The notes below the pieces were generated by a model. It searched no databases. It saw only the letters and a list, made by a program, of their open reading frames with translations, and was not told the DNA's origin. A stretch of 64,000 bases of DNA from UBA5336 sp964415675. Lineage in GTDB: Bacteria > Pseudomonadota > Alphaproteobacteria > Caulobacterales > Hyphomonadaceae. Numbering within the stretch: the stretch's first letter is position 1; each line of letters starts with the position of its first letter. The DNA lies in assembly GCA_964415675.1 (NCBI GenBank), contig CAYQBG010000002.1, forward strand, positions 186,001 to 250,000. Reading direction: 5' to 3'. The translations under genes were made by a program, and so were the position numbers. Of the stretch, positions 43,907 to 52,725 are shown one piece after another.

Positions 43907-45505
43907 ATGCGGCGAATGCTGCCATTTGCAATCATCATCGCGCTATTGGTTCTCAGTGTGGCCGGCCTCTACGTCTCCGCATGGTTCGGGCTGCCGACGC
44001 TGGTCTTCGGGGCCCTCACGCTTATCGGCCTGTTCGACCTTGTTCAGACCCCGCACACGATCTGGCGAAATTTTCCGGTGGCGGGTCGCATTCGCTGGGT
44101 CGGAGAAGCGCTGCGCCCCTTCCTGCGGGCCTATATCGTCGAGAGTGAGACCGAGGGTCAGCCCTTTAATCATGAAGAACGCGCGATGGTTTACCGGCGC
44201 GCAAAGGACGTGACCTCCGTGGAGCCTTTCGGGAGCCAGATTGAAATGGACAAGCCGCCTTATGAATGGCTCTCCCATTCCATGGCGGCGCAACTGCCCG
44301 ATATTGCCGATCCTCGCGTGACAATAGGCGCGCCGGGAACCGCAAAACCCTATAATGCCAGCGTCTTCAACATTTCCGCGATGAGCTTCGGCTCGCTCGG
44401 CGCCCATGCGATTGAGGCGCTCAATCGCGGCGCGGCGATGGGCGGGTTTTATCACGATACAGGCGAGGGCGGCATTTCGACCTATCACGAGGCCGGCGGC
44501 GGCGATCTCGTCTTCGAACTCGGATCAGGCTATTTCGGAGCGCGGGCAAAGGATGGCAGTTTCGATCCTGGCATGTTTGCGGAAAATGCTGCGCGCGAAC
44601 AGGTAAGGATGATCGAGATCAAGCTGAGCCAGGGCGCCAAGCCCGGCCATGGCGGCGTCCTCCCGGGGGCCAAGGTCACTGACGAAATTGCCCGCGCGCG
44701 CGGGATCTCGGTCGGTGAAACCTGCTATTCGCCGGCCTCCCACTCGGCCTTCTCGACGCCGCTTGAACTTATGGAATTCGTTGCGAGCTTGCGGGAGCTT
44801 TCCGGCGGCAAGCCGGTGGGGATCAAATTCTGCGTGGGCAATCGCTGGGAGGTGCTGGCGCTGATGAAGGCAAGCCGCGCCAGCGGGATCAGGCCTGATT
44901 TCCTTGTCGTCGACGGCGCGGAAGGGGGCACGGGCGCAGCGCCGGCCGAGTTCCAGGACCATGTCGGTATGCCGCTGCGCCATGGGCTGGTGCTGACGCG
45001 CAACGCGCTTGTCGGTACCGGGCTAAAGCCCGAGATTCGACTCGCCTGTGCCGGCAAGCAGATATCGGCCTTCCAGCTTGCCGCCTCGATGGCGCTCGGG
45101 GCGGACTGGGTGAACACGGCGCGCGGCTTCATGTTTGCGCTTGGCTGCATCCAGTCGCTGAACTGCCACAACAACACCTGCCCCACGGGAATTGCGACCA
45201 CCGACAGGGGGCGACAGCGCGGGCTTGTGGTGGCCGACAAGGCCGAGCGGGTGGCGAATTTCCATCGCAACACCGTCAAGGCTCTGATGGAAGTGGTCGG
45301 CGCGGCGGGTTGCGCGCACCCGGCAGAGCTGACGCCGCGCCATATCATGCACCGGGTGACCGAGGATATCGCCGAGCCTGGCCAGCGGGCTTACAAATTG
45401 CTTGAACCGGGCGAATTGCTCAGCGCGCCAGGGGGAACGCATCTCGGGCGCGAATGGGCGATGGCGCAGCCTGACAGTTTCGCCCCGGCCCATGGATCGG
45501 GCTGA
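43907..45505 (+). CDS. FMN-binding glutamate-synthase-like protein, membrane-anchored
   Basis: A protein of 532 residues. The N-terminus has two hydrophobic segments (about 5-25 and 30-47), so it is membrane-anchored. The rest is the GltB-type FMN-binding alpha/beta barrel: FNISAMSFGSLGAHAIEAL, YHDTGEGGIS, KPGHGGVLPG, VVDGAEGGTGAAP. CHNNTCPTGIAT carries cysteines like those holding the iron-sulfur cluster in GltS. There is no amidotransferase domain, so it is not a full glutamate synthase. The substrate is unknown. Only 3 bases separate it from the DUF4105 gene. Confidence 0.88.
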   Translation: MRRMLPFAIIIALLVLSVAGLYVSAWFGLPTLVFGALTLIGLFDLVQTPHTIWRNFPVAGRIRWVGEALRPFLRAYIVESETEGQPFNHEERAMVYRRAKDVTSVEPFGSQIEMDKPPYEWLSHSMAAQLPDIADPRVTIGAPGTAKPYNASVFNISAMSFGSLGAHAIEALNRGAAMGGFYHDTGEGGISTYHEAGGGDLVFELGSGYFGARAKDGSFDPGMFAENAAREQVRMIEIKLSQGAKPGHGGVLPGAKVTDEIARARGISVGETCYSPASHSAFSTPLELMEFVASLRELSGGKPVGIKFCVGNRWEVLALMKASRASGIRPDFLVVDGAEGGTGAAPAEFQDHVGMPLRHGLVLTRNALVGTGLKPEIRLACAGKQISAFQLAASMALGADWVNTARGFMFALGCIQSLNCHNNTCPTGIATTDRGRQRGLVVADKAERVANFHRNTVKALMEVVGAAGCAHPAELTPRHIMHRVTEDIAEPGQRAYKLLEPGELLSAPGGTHLGREWAMAQPDSFAPAHGSG

Positions 45506-45508
45506 TCG

Positions 45509-46351
45509 ATGAGCTGGCGAACTGTCCTCCTTGCCCTCCTGGCTGCCCTTATAGCTGCCCTCATCGTCTTCATGATCACGGTGCTCACCAAGACCCCGCG
45601 CCATGATCGCGACTGGGTCGAGCATCTCTCTGTCACGCCTCAAGTGCGCCGGACTGGCGAGACCTGGCAGGTCAGTCCCATACGCAACTGGAGCTATGAC
45701 CGTGCCGGGCCGACGGCGCGCGACTGGATCGATACAGCAAGGATCGATCCTGAACGCCTGGAACGGGTCTGGCTGATGGTCGAGCCCCATCCCGGGCTCG
45801 ATATCATGGCGCACACGCTGGTGCTTTTCGAGTTTGAAGAGGACGAGCTGATCGGGCTGACCATTGAGGCACGCAAGGAGAAGGGCGAGAAATATGATCC
45901 CCTGCGCGGGGCGCTCGGGCGGTTTGAACTGCTTTATGTCTGGGCGACGCCGCGCGACCTGCTGACCCGCCGGGCGGTCTATCTCGATCATGAGGTGTTT
46001 CTCTACAGGCTGGAGCTGACACCGGAAGAGGCGCGCGCCTATCTGACCTCGCTGCTGGAGCGCACCGCCGCTATCGAGACGCGCCCGCGTTTCTACAACA
46101 CGCTGACCTCGAACTGCACCAATGAGCTTGCCAAATCGGGCGGGCTCGCCTGGCATCCGGCCTTTATCCTGACCGGCGGCGCGGCGCGCGCGCTGCATGG
46201 ACGCGGGCGGATTGCGGGGGCGGATTTCGAGGCGGTAAAAGCCTCGGCGAACATGACCGAAACCGTCGCGGCGCTGGCTGATGAGCCGCCCGAGCGGTTC
46301 AATGCGGCGCTCCTGGACAGGCTGAGACCCGGCGCGGGCGAAGGGCGATAG
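45509..46351 (+). CDS. DUF4105 domain membrane-anchored protein
   Basis: A protein of 280 residues with an N-terminal membrane anchor (VLLALLAALIAALIVFMITVL, about 5-25). The DUF4105 region reads VRNWSYDRAG-like (IRNWSYDRAG), then HTLVLFEFEEDELIGLTIEAR, ELLYVWATPRDLLTRRAV and FYNTLTSNCTNELA. The N-C-T/N pattern with an upstream His suggests a papain/NlpC-like fold, but catalysis is not shown. It follows the GltB-like gene by 3 bases and shares its operon. Confidence 0.82.
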   Translation: MSWRTVLLALLAALIAALIVFMITVLTKTPRHDRDWVEHLSVTPQVRRTGETWQVSPIRNWSYDRAGPTARDWIDTARIDPERLERVWLMVEPHPGLDIMAHTLVLFEFEEDELIGLTIEARKEKGEKYDPLRGALGRFELLYVWATPRDLLTRRAVYLDHEVFLYRLELTPEEARAYLTSLLERTAAIETRPRFYNTLTSNCTNELAKSGGLAWHPAFILTGGAARALHGRGRIAGADFEAVKASANMTETVAALADEPPERFNAALLDRLRPGAGEGR

Positions 46352-46369
46352 ACACCTCATCTATCGCCC
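46343..46369. terminator. Bidirectional hairpin between convergent genes
   Basis: GGGCGATAG (46343-46351) is perfectly complementary to CTATCGCCC (46361-46369), with a 9-base loop. It covers the DUF4105 stop and lies just before the XRE stop on the other strand. No strong U-tract flanks it, so efficiency is uncertain. Confidence 0.5.
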
Positions 46370-46375
46370 GGGCGA

Positions 46376-46603
46376 TCATGCATCGCCCTCGTCCTGCCAC
46401 CCGAAAACATCTTCGATCCCGACCCCGAAGACCCGGGAGATACGGAACGCGCTTTCGAGACTCGGCGAGTATTTTCCCTGCTCGATCGCGATGACGGTCT
46501 GACGGGTCACACCAATCACTTCGGCCAGCGCCGCCTGGCTCATATGGCCATGGGCCTCGCGCAAATCGCGCACGCGATTGGTGATGGGCGGGCGCTTGGG
46601 CAT
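46376..46603 (-). CDS. XRE-family transcriptional regulator
   Basis: A protein of 75 residues, a single Cro/C1-type HTH: ITNRVRDLREAHGHMSQAAL, AEVIGVTRQTVIAIEQGKYS, then PSLESAFRISRVFG and a short C-terminal region (IEDVFGWQDE). This is the YgzD/small XRE type often paired with a membrane protein. Its start directly follows the stop of the upstream membrane-protein gene. A palindromic operator over the shared promoter suggests autoregulation. Confidence 0.92.
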   Translation of the reverse strand: MPKRPPITNRVRDLREAHGHMSQAALAEVIGVTRQTVIAIEQGKYSPSLESAFRISRVFGVGIEDVFGWQDEGDA

Positions 46604-47032
46604 TCAGACGCCCCAGCTGCGACGGTAGAACACGATAACGAGGACATATTCAGCCAGCTGGGCAAGCACCAGGCTGACCACGATGATGTGGAAAAGCAAG
46701 TCCCCGTCAGCGGTGAAGTAATAGTGCCAGAGACCGGCAAAGGCGCCGAACCCAAGCACCCAGCCTGAAATATTCCCGGCCCGCCACCAGACCAGCCTGT
46801 CTCGCTCATCCTCGGGCGCGTCCGCCTCGCCGGGGCTGAACGCGGCGGCAATGATATGAGCGACAATGGCACCCGCCACGAGCAGGAGTGTGACGAGGGC
46901 GATCAGCCCTATATCGGGCGTGGGCGTTTGCCCGAGCGCGATAGATTGCGACCAGATGGCCGAAGCATATTTCAGGCCAGCCATAACCAATAGCACTGTC
47001 ATGACCCAGGCGGTCTTTTCACGAAACGGCAT
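46604..47032 (-). CDS. Four-helix membrane protein paired with XRE regulator
   Basis: A protein of 142 residues with four hydrophobic segments at about 8-28, 41-65, 87-106 and 113-135. A charged loop (SPGEADAPEDERDRLVWWR) lies between the second and third. No enzymatic motif is seen. It is the first gene of a two-gene unit with the XRE regulator, an arrangement known for small signal-responsive membrane proteins. Function is unknown. Confidence 0.75.
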   Translation of the reverse strand: MPFREKTAWVMTVLLVMAGLKYASAIWSQSIALGQTPTPDIGLIALVTLLLVAGAIVAHIIAAAFSPGEADAPEDERDRLVWWRAGNISGWVLGFGAFAGLWHYYFTADGDLLFHIIVVSLVLAQLAEYVLVIVFYRRSWGV

Positions 47033-47048
47033 GATTCGATCTCCGATA

Positions 47049-47100
47049 TGTCAAAAATACCATACATCGCATATAGTCCAACATTTTTGACATGTCAAAA
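47049..47100 (-). promoter_or_regulatory. Promoter with triple TGTCAAAA operator of the XRE pair
   Basis: On the minus strand TTGACA (47098-47093) and TATATG (47075-47070) are separated by 17 bases. The 16-base perfect palindrome TTTTGACATGTCAAAA (47085-47100) covers the -35. A third half-site, TGTCAAAAAT (47049-47058), faces the palindrome across 24 bases near the expected transcript start. The layout fits cooperative repression by the XRE protein. Confidence 0.65.
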
Positions 47101-47195
47101 TTTTCTTACATTCTGTCGCCGCCCCCTCGCTTGACCCGGTGGCGCGGGCTACCTAAGCCCCAGCGCTCGACACATGATACGAAAAGCCCGCTGCC

Positions 47196-48800
47196 ATGAC
47201 CGATCTCTCCGCCCTTGCCGAAAATGCCAAAGCCTGGCCGTTCGAGCTTGCGCGCAAGCTCGCCAAACGCGCCGAGCAGATGGAGAAGGCCGGCGACCGC
47301 CAGCCCGGCGACCCGGTCATCTTTGAAACGGGCTATGGCCCCTCCGGCCTGCCGCATATCGGAACCTTCGGAGAGGTCGTGCGCACCACGATGGTGCGCC
47401 ACGCCTTTCACGTTCTCACGCGCGACACGGTTCCCACCCGGCTGATCTGTTTTTCCGATGATATGGACGGGATGCGGAAGATCCCGGACAATGTGCCCAA
47501 TCGCGAGATGCTGGAGGGCCATATCCAGAAGCCGCTTTCGCGCGTGCCCGACCCTTTTTCGAATGAATATGAGAGTTTCGCAGCCCATAATAATGCGCGC
47601 CTTCGAGCCTTTCTCGACAGTTTCGGCTTCGAATACGAATTCATGTCGGCCACCGATTGCTACATGTCGGGCCGGTTCGATGAGGTGCTGAAACGGGCGG
47701 CTGAGCGCTACAGCGACATCATGGACGTGATGCTGCCGACACTCGGCCCGGAGCGTCAGGCGACTTATTCGCCCTTCCTGCCGATTTCGCCCAGGACCGG
47801 CCGCGTTCTCTATGTCCCGATGAAGCAGGTCAATGCCGACGCGGGGACTGTGACGTTCGAGGATGAGGACGGCGCCGAGACCACGCTGCCGGTCACGGGC
47901 GGCCATGTGAAGCTGCAATGGAAGCCCGATTTCGGCATGCGCTGGGCCGCGCTGGGCGTTGATTTCGAAATGTTCGGCAAGGATCATCAGGCCAATGCGC
48001 CGGTCTATTCGAAAATTTGCCGGATCCTTGGCGCGCGTCCGCCCGAACAATTCGTTTATGAGTTGTTCCTGGATGACAAAGGAGAAAAGATCTCGAAATC
48101 GAAGGGGAACGGGATCTCAGTGGAGGAATGGCTGGCCTATGCGCCGACTGAATCCCTGTCACTGTTCCAGTTCCAGAAGCCCAGAGCCGCCAAGAAGCTC
48201 TATTTCGATGTCATCCCCAAGGCCGTGGATGAATATCTGAGTTTCCTCGGCAATTATGGCGAAGAGTCGCCCGAACGTCAGATCGAGAACCCCGTCTGGC
48301 ACATTCACGAGGGTGATCCGCCCGCCCAGACCTCGCCTGTGAGTTTTGCGCTCCTGCTCAACCTTGTCAGCGCGGCTAATGCCCATGACAAGGCGACACT
48401 CTGGGGGTTCATTTCGCGCTATGCACCCGAAGCCGGGCTGGACACTCACCCGCTGCTCGACCGGCTCGCCGGATATGCGATGCGCTATTATGATGATTTT
48501 GTTGCGCCCTCGAAACATTATCGCCAGCCCAGCGACAATGAGCGGGCCGCGATGGAGGATCTTGCCGGGCGCTTGCGCGTCTATGAAGGCGAAACGAGCG
48601 GAGAGGCGTTGCAGACCCTCGTCTTCACGGTTGGGAAGGACCATGGTTTCGAAAATCTCCGTGACTGGTTCAAGGCGCTGTATGAGGTACTCCTTGGGCA
48701 AAGCCAGGGGCCCCGCTTTGGTAGTTTTGCCGCTTTGTACGGTGTGCGAGAGACCGCCCAGCTGATCGGAGAGTCATTGGCGCGAAAAACTAATACTTGA
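47196..48800 (+). CDS. lysK: Class I lysyl-tRNA synthetase
   Basis: A protein of 534 residues. It has the class I signatures: the HIGH-like motif in GYGPSGLPHIGTFGEV (about 46-61) and the KMSKS-like EKISKSKGNGIS near 290-301. It shows the archaeal-type LysRS pattern (ICFSDDMDGMRKIPDN, TVTGG-like metal-free core, FGKDHQANAPVYSKI). It charges tRNA-Lys. Class I LysRS is standard in many alphaproteobacteria in place of the class II LysS. An inverted repeat lies across its stop codon. Confidence 0.96.
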   Translation: MTDLSALAENAKAWPFELARKLAKRAEQMEKAGDRQPGDPVIFETGYGPSGLPHIGTFGEVVRTTMVRHAFHVLTRDTVPTRLICFSDDMDGMRKIPDNVPNREMLEGHIQKPLSRVPDPFSNEYESFAAHNNARLRAFLDSFGFEYEFMSATDCYMSGRFDEVLKRAAERYSDIMDVMLPTLGPERQATYSPFLPISPRTGRVLYVPMKQVNADAGTVTFEDEDGAETTLPVTGGHVKLQWKPDFGMRWAALGVDFEMFGKDHQANAPVYSKICRILGARPPEQFVYELFLDDKGEKISKSKGNGISVEEWLAYAPTESLSLFQFQKPRAAKKLYFDVIPKAVDEYLSFLGNYGEESPERQIENPVWHIHEGDPPAQTSPVSFALLLNLVSAANAHDKATLWGFISRYAPEAGLDTHPLLDRLAGYAMRYYDDFVAPSKHYRQPSDNERAAMEDLAGRLRVYEGETSGEALQTLVFTVGKDHGFENLRDWFKALYEVLLGQSQGPRFGSFAALYGVRETAQLIGESLARKTNT

Positions 48801-48809
48801 CATTAGTTT
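48787..48809. promoter_or_regulatory. Inverted repeat across the lysK stop, upstream of the Lrp gene
   Basis: AAACTAAT (48787-48794) and ATTAGTTT (48802-48809) form an 8-bp inverted repeat with a 7-base spacer. It contains TTGACA but no good -10 at the right distance. It may be an operator for the Lrp-type regulator downstream or a weak terminator for lysK. Confidence 0.4.
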
Positions 48810-48900
48810 GCGTGCGAACAAAAAAGCCTTGCGCCCAAGAGTAATTTTTTGCAGGTGTTACGCACTTCCATGCGCTAAATTCCTCGAAAAAGGGAAAAGT

Positions 48901-49380
48901 TTGTCCCAGAATCTAGATTCCATTGATCGGCGAATTCTTGAGCTCATTCAGGAGGACGCCGCGCTGTCTGTGGCTGATATCGCCGATAAGGTCGGGCTGT
49001 CTTCCTCGCCCTGCTGGCGCCGGATCAAACGGCTTGAAGAAACCGGCATCATCACGCGGCGCGTGACACTGCTCGACACCCAGCGCCTCGGGCTCGACTT
49101 CGAGGTGGTGGCGAATGTCAAATTGTCCCTGCCCAGCAAGGAAAATCTTGAGGCCTTTGAGCGGCTTATCCAGGGATGGCCGGAGGTGACAGAATGCATG
49201 ACCGTGACTGGCGCGGTTGATTACATCATCCATGTCGTGACTACAGACATGCACGCTTATGATACCTTCCTGCGCGAGAAACTGCTTGGGTCGGGGCTGG
49301 TCTCAGATGTGCAGTCAAGGATTATCATTTCAGTCTCCAAACGCACCACGGCTGTCCCGCTTGGACTTGTCGGCACCTGA
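48901..49380 (+). CDS. Lrp/AsnC-family transcriptional regulator
   Basis: A protein of 159 residues, taking the TTG at 48901 as start because the family begins at this point (LDSIDRRILELIQEDA) and upstream codons look untranslated. The HTH (SVADIADKVGLSSSPCWRRI) is followed by a RAM ligand domain (VVANVKLSLPSKENLEAF, VTECMTVTGAVDYIIHVV). Lrp regulators answer to amino acids. It lies 100 bases after lysK in the same direction but has its own upstream region. Confidence 0.9.
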   Translation: MSQNLDSIDRRILELIQEDAALSVADIADKVGLSSSPCWRRIKRLEETGIITRRVTLLDTQRLGLDFEVVANVKLSLPSKENLEAFERLIQGWPEVTECMTVTGAVDYIIHVVTTDMHAYDTFLREKLLGSGLVSDVQSRIIISVSKRTTAVPLGLVGT

Positions 49381-49415
49381 GTCTGAAAAACAGTTCCGCA
49401 TTGCCAGCGATCAGG

Positions 49416-50108
49416 TCAGTGCGGCTTGCGCGGATCAGCCTTGGGCGCCGGGGCCAGGCGCATCACTTCGGTCTGGTAGCGCTCGTCATCACCGGCAATC
49501 AGGTGGGGCAGGGCCCTGGAACAGGCGCGCAGCAGTGCATCGACCCATTCGGTTTCGGCTTTGGGGATATCAGCGAGCACATAGGGCATGACTTTCGTCT
49601 TGTCGCCCGGGTGCCCGACGCCGATCCGCACGCGCCGCAGATCGGCCCCCAGATGCTGGATCATCGAACGGATGCCATTATTGCCAGAATGGCCTCCGCC
49701 ACGTTTCACTCTCAGCCGTCCCGGCGCGAGGTCGATCTCGTCATGAAACACTGTGACATCATCTGCTGACAATTTGTAGAAGCGCGCGGCTTCGGAAAGC
49801 GCCCGACCTGTCTCATTGTAGAAGGTTTTCGGCTTCATAAGCAGCAGTTTCACGCGCCCGCCGGGTGTGTCGATACTGCCTTCGCTCACATCGCTCTGGT
49901 ACCGGGCGCGCCATGGTCCGAAATCGTAATCGCTCGCGATCCGGTCCATGGCCATGAAGCCGATATTGTGCCTGTTGGCGGCATATTTCGGACCCGGATT
50001 GCCCTGTCCTGCAAGAATATGCATGGGTTGGTTCGCTCCACCGGCTTCCTGCTTCGCCTGCGCCGGCGAGAACAGCCGGCGCAGCCAGTCCAGACCGGTC
50101 GGCGCCAA
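49416..50108 (-). CDS. pth: Peptidyl-tRNA hydrolase
   Basis: A protein of 230 residues if the TTG at 50108 is used; an ATG at 50024 (MHILAGQGNPG) would give the standard 202-residue enzyme. The extension has normal codon use, and GGGGA precedes the TTG. It shows GQGNPGPKYAANRHNIGFMA (catalytic His), MKPKTFYNETGRAL and FHDEIDLAPGRLRVKRGGGHSGNNG. It releases peptides from tRNA. It follows rplY by 3 bases in the conserved rplY-pth order. Confidence 0.94.
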   Translation of the reverse strand: MAPTGLDWLRRLFSPAQAKQEAGGANQPMHILAGQGNPGPKYAANRHNIGFMAMDRIASDYDFGPWRARYQSDVSEGSIDTPGGRVKLLLMKPKTFYNETGRALSEAARFYKLSADDVTVFHDEIDLAPGRLRVKRGGGHSGNNGIRSMIQHLGADLRRVRIGVGHPGDKTKVMPYVLADIPKAETEWVDALLRACSRALPHLIAGDDERYQTEVMRLAPAPKADPRKPH

Positions 50109-50111
50109 GGC

Positions 50112-50768
50112 CTATTCCCCGTCTTCGTCGCTGCCCTGAGAGATCGCCTCGACTTCATCGGGTGCGACCTCGCCCTCGTCCTCGTCGGCGGTTGCGCCAG
50201 TTGCCACGCGGCCGGCAATTGTCGCAATCGTGAAGTCGCGATCCGTAATTGTCGGTTCGGCGTCGGAGGGAAGCGTGATGTCTGAAATCTTGATATTGTC
50301 GCCGATTTCCAATGCCGAGACATCGGCTTCGAGATATTCGGGAATATTGCCGGCCGGCACCAGGAGTTCGACTGCGTGGCGCACGACATTCAGTGTGCCG
50401 CCGCGCTTGATGCCCGGGCAGACTTCTTCGCCCTTGAAATGCACAGCCACTTCGACGGCGATCGTCTGCTTGGCGTTGACGCGGTAGAGATCGACATGCA
50501 CCGGCTCGTCTGTGACCGGATGCACCTGAATGTCCTGCGGGATCACAAGCTGTTTCTTGCCGTCATGGATCAGTGTTGCGGTCGAGGCGAGGAACTGGCC
50601 GGTATTGATAGCCTTGATCACTTCATTCTTGCGCAGGCTGATCGCCACGGGTGCGAGATCGCCGCCATAGAGCACCCCGGGGACCTTGCCTTGCCGGCGG
50701 GCTTCGCGCGCGCCGCCCTTGCCAATACGCTCGCGCACTTCGACGTTAAATACGATATCTTCTGACAT
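50112..50768 (-). CDS. rplY: 50S ribosomal protein bL25 (CTC form)
   Basis: A protein of 218 residues, the long CTC-type L25: an N-terminal 5S rRNA-binding domain (VEVRERIGKGGAREARRQGK, VPGVLYGGD), then a C-terminal TL5-like beta domain (GNIPEYLEADVSALEIGDNI). The tail is acidic and low-complexity (DEDEGEVAPDEVEA). It is part of the ribosome's central protuberance. Genes prs, rplY and pth run together. Confidence 0.95.
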   Translation of the reverse strand: MSEDIVFNVEVRERIGKGGAREARRQGKVPGVLYGGDLAPVAISLRKNEVIKAINTGQFLASTATLIHDGKKQLVIPQDIQVHPVTDEPVHVDLYRVNAKQTIAVEVAVHFKGEEVCPGIKRGGTLNVVRHAVELLVPAGNIPEYLEADVSALEIGDNIKISDITLPSDAEPTITDRDFTIATIAGRVATGATADEDEGEVAPDEVEAISQGSDEDGE

Positions 50769-50917
50769 TGCTTGTTCCTTCGCCCTGAAGTCCGCCGCCC
50801 CTCAAGCCGGGTGCGGTAACAGCCTGACACAAGCGGCCTCGCGCCGCAGGTTACATGGGAGACGCGGCCTATACAGCAGGGACGCAGCCAGGGCAAGCAC
50901 CGCGCGGATAGCAAAAA

Positions 50918-51850
50918 CTAGTCGAACAGTTTCGACACGCTTTCCTTGTTGGCTATGCGCCGGATCGCCTCGCCGAGCAGAGGGGCGACTGTCAGTACGC
51001 GCAGCGACCTGGATTTGACGTCCTCTTCGCGCTGCTGGATCGTGTCGCAGGCGACGACTTCATCGAGTTCAGAGGATTCCACCCGCTTGATTGCGCTTTT
51101 GGAGAACACCCCATGGGTGACATAAGCGGTCACCCGGGTCGCGCCTTTCGCTTTCAGTGCGGCCGCGGCATTGCAAAGAGTTCCACCCGAGTCGCAGATA
51201 TCGTCAACCAGCACGCAGTGGCGACCATCGACATCGCCAATAATGTTCATGACTTCACTCTCACCCGCTTTCGGGCGGCGCTTGTCGACAATTGCAAGAT
51301 CGACCCCAAGCCTGTTCGCCAGCGCCCGGGCGCGGACAACCCCGCCGACATCAGGAGAGATGATCATCAGGTCTTTCAGCTTCAGGCGTTTGCGGATGTC
51401 CTCTTCCATGACCGGTGCGGCGATGAGATTGTCGGTCGGAACATCGAAAAAGCCCTGAATCTGGCCGGCGTGCAGGTCCATGGTCAGCACCCGGTCGGCA
51501 CCGGCCGCGGCGATCAGGTTGGCCACGAGCTTGGCCGAGATCGGCGTGCGGCCATCGGTCTTGCGGTCCTGGCGGGCATAGCCGAAATAAGGAATCACCG
51601 CCGTGATCCGCTGGGCCGAGGCTCTTGTGAGCGCATCAAGGCAGATCAGGAGTTCCATTAGCGTGTCATTGGCCGGATAAGAGGTCGACTGGATGACATA
51701 GATGTCTTCGCCGCGGACATTCTCGTTGACGCGGACGAAAATCTCATTGTCGGAGAAGCGTTCAATGCGGCGCTCGGTGAGCGGGGCGTCGAGATAGTCC
51801 GCTATGGCCTCTGCGAGTGGGAGGTTTGCGGTACAGGAGATCAGTTTCAT
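50918..51850 (-). CDS. prs: Ribose-phosphate pyrophosphokinase
   Basis: A protein of 310 residues from the ATG at 51850; an upstream extension lacks family features. The motifs are MKLISCTANLPLAEAIADYL, then RFSDNEIFVRVNENVRGEDI, YFGYARQDRKTDGRTPISAK, DLHAGQIQGFFDVP and the PRPP loop VLVDDICDSGGTL. It makes PRPP for nucleotides, His and Trp. It lies between pgeF and rplY on the minus strand. Confidence 0.96.
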   Translation of the reverse strand: MKLISCTANLPLAEAIADYLDAPLTERRIERFSDNEIFVRVNENVRGEDIYVIQSTSYPANDTLMELLICLDALTRASAQRITAVIPYFGYARQDRKTDGRTPISAKLVANLIAAAGADRVLTMDLHAGQIQGFFDVPTDNLIAAPVMEEDIRKRLKLKDLMIISPDVGGVVRARALANRLGVDLAIVDKRRPKAGESEVMNIIGDVDGRHCVLVDDICDSGGTLCNAAAALKAKGATRVTAYVTHGVFSKSAIKRVESSELDEVVACDTIQQREEDVKSRSLRVLTVAPLLGEAIRRIANKESVSKLFD

Positions 51851-51948
51851 GAGTGAGGCGGGTCCGGCGGCTGGCTTGGAGCGGGGTGTCATCTTCCTGT
51901 CGCAAAGCTCGCCGGCTTGCAACGTCTCGCGGCTTCGAAAATTGCCGC

Positions 51949-52716
51949 TCAGTGACGAAGCATGATCACTGAGGCATTGCGGCCATAGTCGGGTTCGCCG
52001 CGATGATTGCGCCGGCGATTGGAAAAATATGTCTCTTCCATCTCACAGGTGTCGTGATCGAGCCGGTCGATCCCGGCCAGTCCCAGCCGGAAAAGCTGGC
52101 TTTCGACATAGCCCGTCAGGTCGAACTGCCAACGCTCACCTGCGCCCCGGGCGAAGAAGGCGGCGTTCTCGCCGGCTGCGAGAAACCGTTCACGAAATTC
52201 CGGGCCAACCTCATAGCTCGCCTGTTGTATGGCCGGGCCGATGGCGGCATGGATCGAGGATGGGCGGGCGCCGCGCGCGACCATTGCCTCGACACATGCC
52301 TCGGCGACGCCGGCGAGCGCGCCTTTCCATCCGGCATGGGCCGCAGCGACAATTCCCGCCGTGTCATCGGCGAACAGGACCGGCACACAATCGGCTGTGA
52401 GAATGGCGAGGGCAATCCCCGGCATCGCTGTGACCATCGCATCGGCCTGGCGACGGCCCGGCGTGGCAGCATCGATCTGCGCCACGTCCGTCCCGTGTAC
52501 CTGATGGACCGAGACGAGTTGGCGCGCACCCATCGCCGCAGCGATCCGGCGACGGTTTTCATCGACCGCATCAGCCTTGTCGCTGGACCCGTGGCCGGTA
52601 TTGAGACTCGAATAAAGCCCCTGCGAGACGCCCCCACAGCGGCCGAAAAATCCGTGCGCGACTGTCTTGCGGGCTGCAAGCAATGGCGAAGTTTCGAAGG
52701 GCGGTCGGTCAGGCAT
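51949..52716 (-). CDS. pgeF: Peptidoglycan editing factor PgeF (YfiH, laccase-domain)
   Basis: A protein of 255 residues; the ATG at 52716 is taken although a GTG lies two codons upstream. It shows HGFFGRCGGVSQGLYSSLN, VHQVHGTDV, ILTADCVPVLFADD, AAAHAGWKGALAGV and GPAIQQASYEVG, with the His and Cys metal ligands of the family. It removes wrongly built muropeptide precursors; an older name was polyphenol oxidase. It follows midA closely. Confidence 0.93.
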   Translation of the reverse strand: MPDRPPFETSPLLAARKTVAHGFFGRCGGVSQGLYSSLNTGHGSSDKADAVDENRRRIAAAMGARQLVSVHQVHGTDVAQIDAATPGRRQADAMVTAMPGIALAILTADCVPVLFADDTAGIVAAAHAGWKGALAGVAEACVEAMVARGARPSSIHAAIGPAIQQASYEVGPEFRERFLAAGENAAFFARGAGERWQFDLTGYVESQLFRLGLAGIDRLDHDTCEMEETYFSNRRRNHRGEPDYGRNASVIMLRH

Positions 52717-52725
52717 GGTCACATT

